A stretch of 5,884 nt of DNA, taken from positions 1-5,884 of the forward strand of contig CALCJH010000243.1 of NCBI GenBank assembly GCA_937967775.1, in the 5' to 3' direction. Positions within the stretch are counted from its first letter, which is position 1, and each line of letters opens with the position of its first letter. Below are positions 1-5,675 of the stretch, piece after piece. The stretch comes from an uncultured bacterium (GTDB lineage: Bacteria > Armatimonadota > UBA5829 > DSUL01). A program made the translations under genes and the position numbers. The notes beneath the pieces were generated by a model, which was not told the origin of the DNA, did not search any database, and worked only from the letters and a program-made list of their open reading frames with translations.

Positions 1-219
1 CGGGACCAGGCTCCAGGAAAGCACCGCCGGGGCTCCAGGGACCGCTCCTGTGGTGTTGAAAGCTTCCCACTTCACCACGGTATACCCGTTGACCGGATCC
101 AGGTAACTTTGCGTCACCAGGATAAGATCCTCCGTGATGGCGGCGTTGAAGTTCGGCGCGGCCTGAACGGCCCCGGCGGCGCAGACTGCCGCAATGATGA
201 GAATGTAAATTTTCTTCAT
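1..219 (-). CDS. Secreted protein, N-terminal part only (runs off left edge)
   Basis: This is an open reading frame of 73 codons from ATG at 219-217 down to base 1, with no stop, so the C-terminus lies outside the window. The N-terminus has two lysines (MKK), a hydrophobic core (IYILIIAAVCAAGAV) and a good signal-peptidase I site (VQA before APNF), so cleavage after residue 20 is expected. The mature part begins APNFNAAITEDLILVTQ and continues with a beta-rich stretch (VNGYTVVKWEAFNTTG, then VLSWSLVP). That would suit a secreted beta-sandwich protein, but I do not recognise the family. The start is supported by a perfect AGGAGG (230-235) 10 nt upstream. It lies on the same strand as sigH but is separated by about 430 nt and a hairpin, so it is probably its own unit. 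I am confident that it is a real exported protein; its function is unknown. Confidence 0.85.
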   Translation of the reverse strand, partial: MKKIYILIIAAVCAAGAVQAAPNFNAAITEDLILVTQSYLDPVNGYTVVKWEAFNTTGAVPGAPAVLSWSLVP

Positions 220-276
220 CGTCTTTTACCCTCCTCTTTAGCGAGTCAGGAGCGGCTCCGCCGCCCCTTGACGGCT

Positions 277-290
277 TTGCCTGCAGGCAA
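277..290. repeat. 14-bp perfect palindrome in the 5' UTR of the secreted-protein gene
   Basis: TTGCCTGCAGGCAA reads identically on both strands. It lies between the predicted transcription start (about 371) and the start codon at 219. One half, GCAGGCAA, occurs again at 405-412, about where the -35 region of the predicted promoter falls. This spacing would suit a dimeric repressor with an upstream and a downstream operator, but no regulator is identified. An 8-base match can also arise by chance. Confidence 0.4.
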
Positions 291-377
291 CAACAAAATA
301 TAAACGCCAGCACCCATCATCCGGGGCCGGCAGATATCATTCTTAGAACCCTATCTGTCCTACCGTTTACTTTCTTT

Positions 378-386
378 ATAATAGCA
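378..386 (-). promoter_or_regulatory. Extended -10 promoter candidate for the secreted-protein gene
   Basis: On the minus strand the sequence reads TGCTATTAT: a TG dinucleotide one base upstream of a -10-like hexamer (TATTAT, 378-383). No good -35 box is found 17 nt upstream (401-406), which is common for extended -10 promoters. Transcription would start near 371, giving a leader of about 150 nt before the ATG at 219. The region is locally AT-rich. Confidence 0.4.
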
Positions 387-594
387 TTCTGGTCAGCCGA
401 TGGCGCAGGCAATAATACCTGATTTTCAAAAAGACCCGCTTTATGACCAATTCCCGTCAATATTCCTACAACCCTACCAGAAAACCACCGACTGGCGTTT
501 GCAACAACGGAGCCCCACCCTGCATGCCGGGGAGGACAAGACGGCGCCCCGGACAGGGGCTGCCGGAAGCGGAAAAGGCCGCTGAAAGTCCGGA

Positions 595-616
595 GGGCCG
601 CCCCGCAGGGCGGCCC
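595..616 (-). terminator. GC-rich hairpin downstream of sigH
   Basis: A 9-bp perfect stem, GGGCCGCCC (595-603) with GGGCGGCCC (608-616), closes a four-base loop. It begins about 30 nt beyond the sigH stop codon, where a terminator is expected. In the direction of sigH transcription only scattered T residues follow, not a clean T-tract. It may therefore act as a weak or factor-assisted terminator, or simply stabilise the 3' end. Confidence 0.5.
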
Positions 617-647
617 CGGAGAAGAATTCGGGCTAACAAGCAGAAAG

Positions 648-1334
648 TCAGACGGGCTCCTCGTTGAGAAGCCAGTTCACCGGAGCGTTCGCCACCTTGC
701 GCTTGATGCGCGCCAGAGCGTTGTCCACACTTTTGGTGTTGCAGTGCAGGTCGGCCGCAATCTCCCGGTAGCTCTTGCCTGTCCGATACCCGTTCAGCAC
801 CCGCCATTCGAAGTCCGACAGCATCCGCCGTAGCATGGTGGACATCCGCTGGCTCTCCTCCTGCTGCAGCAGCAGCTGCTCCGGATCCACGGTGTCCGAC
901 GCCGCAATGACATCGGCCAGACTCCATTCGCTGTCGGAGTCCTCGGCCGGATACTCAAGGGAGACGGACTGATTCAGGGGAGACTGCTTCTGACGGGTGG
1001 CTGTCTTGATGGCGGTGATGACGTGGCGCTCTATGCAGATGCGGGCAAAGGAGAGAAAACTGATGTCCTTTTCGGAACGGTAGTCCTGAATGGCCTGCCA
1101 TAGGCCGATCATCCCGATCTGCAGAAGGTCGTCCTTCTCCGCGCCCATCAGGAAATAGGACCGCACCTTGGTCCGGACCAGACCGCGGTACTTGTAGAGC
1201 AGATACTCCGAGGCGTACTCTTCGCCGCACTGCGCCCGACTGACAATCTCGCGATCCGACAGGTGGGCAAATCTCGACCTGGCCATCGGGCTCAGCTCAC
1301 ACCCGCCGTTCACCGCGACCGTTGGTGATGCCAT
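648..1334 (-). CDS. sigH: RNA polymerase sigma factor of the SigH (Spo0H) family
   Basis: This 228-residue protein directs RNA polymerase to alternative promoters in the cytoplasm. It closely resembles Bacillus subtilis SigH in length and sequence. Region 2 covers about residues 40-118: ARSYF-like segment (VRSYFLMGAEKDDL), DLLQIGMIGLWQAIQDY (2.2) and FARICIERHVITAIKTATRQK (2.3/2.4), the last almost identical to the B. subtilis segment as I remember it. Region 4 covers about 172-214, with the helix-turn-helix KSYREIAADLHCNTKSVDNAL, which contacts the -35 element. No extra domains, anti-sigma binding modules or truncation are visible. The ATG at 1334 has GAGGA about 10 nt upstream. Met17 (ATG at 1286) is a possible alternative start and would still keep region 1.2/2 intact. 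It has its own sigma-70 promoter (1418-1446). In Bacillus SigH controls entry into stationary phase and sporulation; here its regulon is unknown, and I see no sporulation genes in the window. Confidence 0.93.
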   Translation of the reverse strand: MASPTVAVNGGCELSPMARSRFAHLSDREIVSRAQCGEEYASEYLLYKYRGLVRTKVRSYFLMGAEKDDLLQIGMIGLWQAIQDYRSEKDISFLSFARICIERHVITAIKTATRQKQSPLNQSVSLEYPAEDSDSEWSLADVIAASDTVDPEQLLLQQEESQRMSTMLRRMLSDFEWRVLNGYRTGKSYREIAADLHCNTKSVDNALARIKRKVANAPVNWLLNEEPV

Positions 1335-1417
1335 CCTGAGCGATTCCTCACACGACTCTGAGGTGTCGTCGGCCCGGAGAGCCCTTTCAGGGGCGTCCCT
1401 CTCCCGACTTTCGCGAC

Positions 1418-1446
1418 ATTATAAGGCACCCATGGCCGATATGCAA
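1418..1446 (-). promoter_or_regulatory. Near-consensus sigma-70 promoter for sigH
   Basis: On the minus strand there is TTGCAT (-35, 1441-1446), a 17-nt spacer and a perfect TATAAT (-10, 1418-1423). Transcription should start near 1411, giving a 5' UTR of about 77 nt. The UTR can form a hairpin with GGAGAG/CTCTCC arms. The ribosome binding region GAGG can also pair with a CCTCA just upstream (5 bp, 8-nt loop). So sigH is expressed independently of the gene upstream of it, and its translation could be modulated. Confidence 0.8.
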
Positions 1447-1495
1447 GGAAAAACGAGCGGCAGATTTTGATAAGTGTGTGAACTCAGGCCCGGAA

Positions 1496-2347
1496 TCAGG
1501 ATTCTCCGGCCGTCAGGGCGAACGAAGCATAGGAAACCACCCGGTCATAGTCGCCGCTGGCCTCGGCGGAGGTGCGGTAATCCGCCAGGTGGGCACGCTG
1601 CGCTCCCAGACCGACAGCGGCCCTGAGCACCGCAGCCGTCGGCATCACCCCGCACATAGTGATCCGCCTGTCCCGCACCACGCGCACCAGGCCCTCCGGA
1701 TCCATCTGCAACACCGCCTGGATGGCAGGCTCATCCTCGCGGCGGGCGGCGGCGTCACTGAGATAGTGGCTCATATCGGTACTGGCAAGGATGAGTGCAC
1801 TGCGACCTTCCAGACAGCGCGCCAGGGCATCGCCCAGCTCCAAGCACAGCTGCAATCCGAACTCATCCGGCCGCACTCCCAGGCAGACGGGCAGGATGCT
1901 GAACCCCGGAGCAAGCCTTCGCGCCGCGAACGGCAACTGCACCTCTAGCGAGTGCTCCATGAGGTGGGCAGCATCATCCCGCGAGGATCCCGGCAGCGAT
2001 GAGCAGAGATTCCGGGCCATTTCCCCGTCCACGGAGTAAAGCACGCCTGCCACACGCCAGGCGTCGGCTGCAGCGATGGACACCGCGCTGCCGAGCCCCG
2101 TATGATTGGGACCGACCAGCACCAGACAATCCCGCCCTTCTCCCTCTGGCAGAGCCAGCCAGGCGCTTGCGGCAGCCGCCCCGGAGTAGATGTAACCGGC
2201 GTGAGGACAGATGAGGGCAACCACCTTCCCGGTCACTGCAGGACGCCGCGCCGCGGCGAAGCAGCGATCCACCATCTCCGAAACGGCCTCCGGCGTTCCG
2301 GGATAAAACGCCCCTGCGACGGCTGGTTCTCGCACCACTATCTCCAT
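1496..2347 (-). CDS. amrB: Memo-family protein (AmmeMemoRadiSam system protein B)
   Basis: From the ATG at 2347 this is a 283-residue protein of the Memo family, which is structurally related to class III extradiol dioxygenases and LigB. The conserved blocks are present in order: EPAVAGAFYPG (residues 6-16), CPHAGYIYSG with His49, GPNHTG with His82, EHSLEVQLPF with His122, STDMSHY with Asp191 and His194, and MCGVMP with Cys232. Two His and one Cys correspond to the iron-site residues described for human MEMO1 (His49, His81, Cys244). Length matches the family. An in-frame TTG at 2380 would add 11 residues, but the conserved N-terminus begins right after the ATG, so I prefer the ATG; a GAGG lies about 12 nt upstream. 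In many prokaryotes this gene sits with AMMECR1 and a radical SAM gene, and neither is present here. The precise reaction is not settled. The following gene, sigH, has its own promoter, so an operon is not required. Confidence 0.92.
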   Translation of the reverse strand: MEIVVREPAVAGAFYPGTPEAVSEMVDRCFAAARRPAVTGKVVALICPHAGYIYSGAAAASAWLALPEGEGRDCLVLVGPNHTGLGSAVSIAAADAWRVAGVLYSVDGEMARNLCSSLPGSSRDDAAHLMEHSLEVQLPFAARRLAPGFSILPVCLGVRPDEFGLQLCLELGDALARCLEGRSALILASTDMSHYLSDAAARREDEPAIQAVLQMDPEGLVRVVRDRRITMCGVMPTAAVLRAAVGLGAQRAHLADYRTSAEASGDYDRVVSYASFALTAGES

Positions 2348-2437
2348 ACCCCAAGTGTACCTCACCAAGATGACCGGCAAACCTGACAGGGAAACCCTGC
2401 GGAACCCGGTAGATGTACCTGATTTTTCCCATCTGCC

Positions 2438-2467
2438 TTGACTCCGCCGGAACGCGGCTCCTATACT
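2438..2467 (+). promoter_or_regulatory. Sigma-70 promoter of the orphan plus-strand transcript
   Basis: TTGACT (2438-2443) and TATACT (2462-2467) are separated by 18 nt. Transcription should begin near 2474. The promoter points away from amrB, about 90 bases from its start codon, and no good coding sequence follows before the terminator at 2922-2954. Confidence 0.7.
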
Positions 2468-2473
2468 CGGACT

Positions 2474-2954
2474 AAAGGAGCCGGGGCTGCCGTTGCCAGA
2501 CCTGCCAGGGATGCATCCGGGCTACAGCCATCCGGCCTTGAAGAGCCGGAACGTCCGCGGCCGGACCGCACGCGGGTCAGCGGCCAGAAGGAGAAACGAC
2601 CGCCGTGAAAATGCAGCAGAGCGACAATCTGCCGACCAGGAGGGGGATTCCCAGGCTTCCGCGCCAGGCTTTTCGGAACGGAGCGCGAATCACTCTGCCG
2701 GCGGGAGACGCGCAAACGGCAAGAGGATGGCTCGGGATCCTGATGCTTGCCGTGCTCCCTGACGGGGTTCCGTCCCTGTCCGTTCCCCGAGAGCCCGGCG
2801 TTCCGGAACTGGGGCGGCAGTCCGTGAGCCCGGCTGCCGGGGAAGGCAAGCGCGAGGAGCGGGCGTGACTGGCAGGCCATCTGGCGCGGACTGTTATAGA
2901 AAGTTTAAGAAATTGGTACAGTGCCCCCCACATCGCCAGAAGGGGGCATTTTTT
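2474..2954 (+). ncRNA. Candidate structured non-coding RNA, about 480 nt, unknown family
   Basis: The interval has its own promoter and a strong intrinsic terminator but no persuasive protein. Its two ends can pair: GCCAGA+CCTGCCAG (2495-2508) with CTGGCAGG (2869-2876), a 3-nt bulge, then TCTGGC (2880-2885), 14 base pairs in all. CCG/CGG (2490-2492 with 2887-2889) can add three more. Inside, compatible local stems are 2531-2536/2545-2550, 2553-2557/2562-2566, 2616-2620/2628-2632, 2657-2661/2674-2678, 2683-2687/2709-2713, 2763-2767/2785-2789 and 2815-2820/2834-2839. The best is ACGGCAAG+AGGAT (2716-2728) with ATCCT (2737-2741) and CTTGCCGT (2746-2753), 13 bp with a 4-nt bulge. An AT-rich linker (2890-2920) leads to the terminator. 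I see no RNase P, tmRNA, SRP or cobalamin-riboswitch signature. The main alternative is a small protein starting at GTG 2605 (87 residues, AAGGAG 11 nt upstream), but its Pro/Arg/Gly-rich sequence looks like random high-GC reading. Stem formation is partly expected from high GC. Confidence 0.5.
2922..2954 (+). terminator. Rho-independent terminator of the orphan transcript
   Basis: The 7-bp stem TGCCCCC (2922-2928) with GGGGGCA (2942-2948) has a 13-nt loop and is followed directly by six T residues (2949-2954). It is oriented for plus-strand transcription; read on the minus strand there is no T-tract after the stem. The next promoter begins two bases later, so the upstream transcript is cleanly insulated from the surface-protein unit. 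Confidence 0.88.
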
Positions 2955-2956
2955 CC

Positions 2957-2986
2957 TTGACAGGGTTCTGTACGGAGCCCTATAAT
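2957..2986 (+). promoter_or_regulatory. Consensus sigma-70 promoter for the 788-residue surface protein
   Basis: A perfect TTGACA (2957-2962) and a perfect TATAAT (2981-2986) are separated by 18 nt. The predicted start is near 2993, inside the 8-bp palindrome AACCGGTT (2993-3000). With both boxes matching consensus, the unit is likely to be strongly transcribed, which makes control in the long leader more plausible. Confidence 0.88.
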
Positions 2987-2992
2987 CAATGT

Positions 2993-3308
2993 AACCGGTT
3001 CCATCAACGGAGCTTTTGCTGTGCCGCGGCAACCAGCCGGAAAGGTTGAATCCGCGTGCGAGAAAACCAGCTGGGACGAATGAACGACCGGGCAGGGATA
3101 CCGGCGACAAGCCGGCACGGGTGAAGGAAAGGCCCCCCTGCAGATGGCTTCGCCAGCCACAGGGCGGAGCAAAACGGGTCATCCAGTCCCCGCAGATAAG
3201 TCCCTTCGAGATGAACCGGCCGGGGAATCTGGAAAGCGTGCGACGCGCCCGGAGGCGTCACCTCCGCTGATCGACCTGCCGGGTGCATGTCTTGCGGAAG
3301 GAGAGCAA
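2993..3308 (+). promoter_or_regulatory. Long structured 5' leader with a possible translational switch
   Basis: About 315 nt separate the predicted transcription start from the ATG. Strong stems are CGCGG+AACC/GGTT+CCGCG (3025-3056), CCCTG+TGGC/GCCA+CAGGG (3136-3164) and TCCAG+CCCCG/CGGGG+CTGGA (3182-3233). Near the 3' end two stems compete. GACGC (3242-3246) can pair with GCGTC (3255-3259), or CGGAGG (3250-3255) with CCTCCG (3261-3266). If the first forms, CTCC (3262-3265) is free to pair with GGAG (3300-3303) of the ribosome binding site. This is the layout of an on/off expression platform. I could not match the upper part to a known riboswitch class. A 14-codon reading frame (3080-3124) lies in the leader but has a poor ribosome binding site. 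The pairing is read by eye, without covariation support. Confidence 0.45.
3298..3303 (+). promoter_or_regulatory. Ribosome binding site that sets the surface-protein start
   Basis: AAGGAG lies 5 nt before the ATG at 3309 and 8 nt before the adjacent ATG at 3312, so either Met of the initial Met-Met pair could be the first residue, with the second spaced slightly better. Together with the signal peptide this rules against the in-frame ATG at 3144. Confidence 0.75.
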
Positions 3309-5675
3309 ATGATGAGGTCCCTTAGAGGGTGGATGGCCGCCCGGCTGTTGCCGGCGATGGCCATCTTAGCGGTTGCCGCCGCTCTGGCGGGTGTACCCGC
3401 AGCGGCGGATGTCGTGATCGTCGAAAGCCGGACTGCCACCGGCGCCGTCACCCCTTATCCCCCCTATCAGGAGATCGGCAGCTGGCTGAACACTGCTGCC
3501 AAGAGCACAGTTCCGGGACTGGTCGCCCCCGGAGCGCGCTTCGTGACCAGCGGGGATGGGAGAGGAATCAAAATCAAACCCACGCTGGCGATTCCGGGAG
3601 GAGACTACCGCGTCGAGATCACCCAGAACACGGGCGCGGGCAACGTTTCGCAGGATCTCGTGGTGGCCATCTCCGCAACCGGGGCATCCGGTTTGCCCGA
3701 AACTACAGAGGCGTTCCGGGCGCCCGGATCCAACACCTGGAAGCTGGTGGGCGATATGAAGCTGGATCCGGGGGTCACCGAGCCCGAGATCACTTTTACC
3801 TACCTGAGCGGCACTGTATCCGGCACCAGCCGCTGGATCTTCGATGCCATCCGCTTTACTCAGATCCAGCCCTGCCTGAACACTCCGCCCGTCACGGCCG
3901 TGGGACCGTTCGACGCGGGGGCTACCACTGTGCGGGTGACGGGGATCTCCACTGATCCGGCGGCTTCCCTTGTGACCGTGTATCAGATTGTCAACGGGGT
4001 GCCCTCCGTCATCGGCACGGTTGATCCACAGGGGCAGGCCGCGGTGGACGTCCCGGTGAGCCCGCTGGTGCGCGGCACTCAGGTGTTTGCCACGCAGACG
4101 GTGAATGGTCAGGAGGGCTGCCTGTCCTCCGGCGGCGCTCTGGTGGGATCCGGTCCGAACCCGCCGGTGCTGGTGTCTCTGGGAATCCGGGAGACTCTCA
4201 CCAGCGGGCCGGTCGGAGCTGATGGCGGCACCAGCGGACCGATCGAATGGCTCGGACCGAAGGAGAAGCTCAGCGGGGCTCCTATGGGCAAGCTGGTCAT
4301 CCCGTCCAGCCAGTGGCAGACCATCACGTTCGACCCGCTGACCGATCCGGTACTGAACTTCAACGCGGGGAACAACGCGCTGGACGGAGCTTTCGGAGTG
4401 CTGGAGCACCTGGCCGTCGCGCCAGCTCGATTCGGTGACGGCGACCCGGGAAGTTACAAACTTTACATTGACTGGGTGAAGAACGGCGATACCGTCATCA
4501 CTGACTTCGAGAGCTTCGATGCAGGCGCGTCCGTTCTGTTGCGCCAGCCGAGCTTCTCCGGGACCACCAGCGGAAATCTGCGTCTCCCGTCTCCGAACGA
4601 GGCAGTGGTGGACGATACGGTCTCCGAGAGCGGCTCGAAGTCGCTGCGCGTGCACTTCCAGTTCCTGGACGGGGCTCCGGCCCGCTGGGTGCGCCTGACC
4701 ACGTTCAACGCCGCTAACGTGCCGAACCCGCAGGTTGACCTGACGCAGCCGATCTCTCTGCGCATCCTGCTGCAACCGGCCCCCGAGAGCGGCAACCTGA
4801 GCCTGGTCGGCCCGGCGAATGTGACCGCGAGCGACGGTGACCCGGCCGTCTTCAGCGTAACCGCCCTCAACGCCAGCGGTCCGGTCCACTATCAGTGGTA
4901 TAAGAACGGGCTGCCCATCCTTGGCTCGGACTCCGCTATGCTGACGCTGCCGGCCGTAACGATGGCTGACAATGGCGCAAAGATCCGCGCCACGGCCTTC
5001 GATGGAAGCCGGCGGGTCTACAGCTCTGAGGCCACACTGACCGTCATCGTCAAGCCAGCCCCGATCGGCGAAGTGAAGTCCAAGGTGGACGGCGCTCAGG
5101 TCAAGCTGAAGAATCCGGTGGTGGTCACCAAGTCCGACTCCGGGGGCTTCTGGGCTCAGGAGCAGGACCGCTCGTCCGGTATCAGAGTGGTGTCTTCCCA
5201 GAATCCGCCCGTCAATACGCTTGTCTCCAATGTGGAAGGCGTGATGGCCACGGATCCGGAGACCGGCGAGCGCTACATTGACGCATCCGGCAAGACGGCC
5301 TCAATCGGATCGCCCTTCACCCCGAAGCCTCTTGGCCTTACCAACAGGGCGGCTGGCGGTTCTCGGGTGACTAACGGCGTGGGAGTGCCGAACGATGGTC
5401 TCCTGGTGACGGTCTGGGGACGGGTGACCGGAGTGGACTTCAGTGTCCCCATCTCGTTCTACCTGGACGACGGTTCGGGCGTGGTCAACGATACGCCTAC
5501 GGACTTCATCCCGTCCCCCGTGCCAGGCGTCAAGGTGCTGGTGGAGTCGTTCTTCCCGAGCATCGGAGACTACTGCAAAGTGACGGGCATCTCGCGCCTG
5601 GCCCGCAAGGATGGACGGACCTTCCGGGTGGTTGAGGCGCTGAGCGATATGCATATCGAGCGCGTCGCGCCCTGA
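3309..5675 (+). CDS. Secreted multidomain surface protein: golvesin-like, Ig-like and tandem OB-like domains
   Basis: This is a 788-residue protein with a signal peptide: basic start (MMRSLRGWMAAR), hydrophobic core (LLPAMAILAVAAALAG) and likely cleavage after VPAAA (residue 33). Residues 34-188 (VVIVESRTATG, SWLNTAAKSTVPG, WIFDAIRFTQ) resemble golvesin-type binding domains. Residues about 192-275 form a small beta domain (VRVTGISTDPAASLVTVYQIV) flanked by Cys189 and Cys271, a possible disulfide. Residues about 288-490 are beta-rich and unassigned, possibly a carbohydrate-binding sandwich (YKLYIDWV, FESFDAGASVLLRQPSF). Residues about 494-583 are a bacterial Ig-like domain (HYQWYKNGLPILGSDSAMLTL, then ADNGAKIRA). 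The C-terminus looks like two OB-like repeats, about 595-660 (GFWAQEQDRSSGIRVV) and 698-783 (SFYLDDGSGVVND). No catalytic motif, membrane anchor or sorting signal is seen. It is probably a released or wall-associated binding protein. The start is fixed by AAGGAG at 3298-3303. It has its own promoter and terminator, so it appears monocistronic. Domain names are by eye. Confidence 0.85.
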   Translation: MMRSLRGWMAARLLPAMAILAVAAALAGVPAAADVVIVESRTATGAVTPYPPYQEIGSWLNTAAKSTVPGLVAPGARFVTSGDGRGIKIKPTLAIPGGDYRVEITQNTGAGNVSQDLVVAISATGASGLPETTEAFRAPGSNTWKLVGDMKLDPGVTEPEITFTYLSGTVSGTSRWIFDAIRFTQIQPCLNTPPVTAVGPFDAGATTVRVTGISTDPAASLVTVYQIVNGVPSVIGTVDPQGQAAVDVPVSPLVRGTQVFATQTVNGQEGCLSSGGALVGSGPNPPVLVSLGIRETLTSGPVGADGGTSGPIEWLGPKEKLSGAPMGKLVIPSSQWQTITFDPLTDPVLNFNAGNNALDGAFGVLEHLAVAPARFGDGDPGSYKLYIDWVKNGDTVITDFESFDAGASVLLRQPSFSGTTSGNLRLPSPNEAVVDDTVSESGSKSLRVHFQFLDGAPARWVRLTTFNAANVPNPQVDLTQPISLRILLQPAPESGNLSLVGPANVTASDGDPAVFSVTALNASGPVHYQWYKNGLPILGSDSAMLTLPAVTMADNGAKIRATAFDGSRRVYSSEATLTVIVKPAPIGEVKSKVDGAQVKLKNPVVVTKSDSGGFWAQEQDRSSGIRVVSSQNPPVNTLVSNVEGVMATDPETGERYIDASGKTASIGSPFTPKPLGLTNRAAGGSRVTNGVGVPNDGLLVTVWGRVTGVDFSVPISFYLDDGSGVVNDTPTDFIPSPVPGVKVLVESFFPSIGDYCKVTGISRLARKDGRTFRVVEALSDMHIERVAP

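Larger units (their letters stand above)
220..647. other. Intergenic region with no convincing gene
   Basis: These 428 bases separate the sigH stop from the start of the secreted-protein gene. Reading leftward (minus strand) they hold a GC-rich hairpin just after sigH (595-616), a smaller stem GCGG/CCGC (569-572 with 579-582), an extended -10 promoter candidate (378-386), a 14-bp palindrome (277-290) and the AGGAGG ribosome binding site (230-235). The stretch 300-480 is clearly more AT-rich than the rest of the window, as expected for a promoter region. A plus-strand reading frame at 400-585 has no ribosome binding site and an unremarkable composition, and I do not regard it as a gene. Confidence 0.6.

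Noticed and set aside
400..585. 61-codon plus-strand frame starting MAQAIIPDF
   Set aside because: It has no ribosome binding site and overlaps the minus-strand promoter region. The second half turns into Arg/Gly/Ala-rich GC-type sequence with no recognisable features.
2605..2868. 87-codon plus-strand frame (GTG start, AAGGAG 11 nt upstream) inside the orphan transcript
   Set aside because: The composition is Pro/Arg/Gly-rich with no domain, signal peptide or clear hydrophobic pattern, as in random GC-rich frames. Another frame over the same bases is equally open. It is kept only as the main alternative to a non-coding RNA.
3080..3124. 14-codon leader-peptide frame (starts MNDRAGIP) upstream of the surface-protein gene
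   Set aside because: It has a poor ribosome binding site and no runs of regulatory codons. Its end overlaps no terminator-like stem, so nothing supports an attenuation peptide.
2577..3182. 201-codon minus-strand frame across the terminator and two plus-strand units
   Set aside because: It crosses a clear plus-strand terminator and a consensus promoter, and its composition is Arg/Pro/Ser-rich with no domain. It is a by-product of high GC content.
3144..3308. In-frame upstream ATG that would extend the surface protein by 55 residues
   Set aside because: It would bury the signal peptide in the interior. The ATG pair at 3309/3312 has AAGGAG at proper spacing, and the extension lies within a strongly paired leader.
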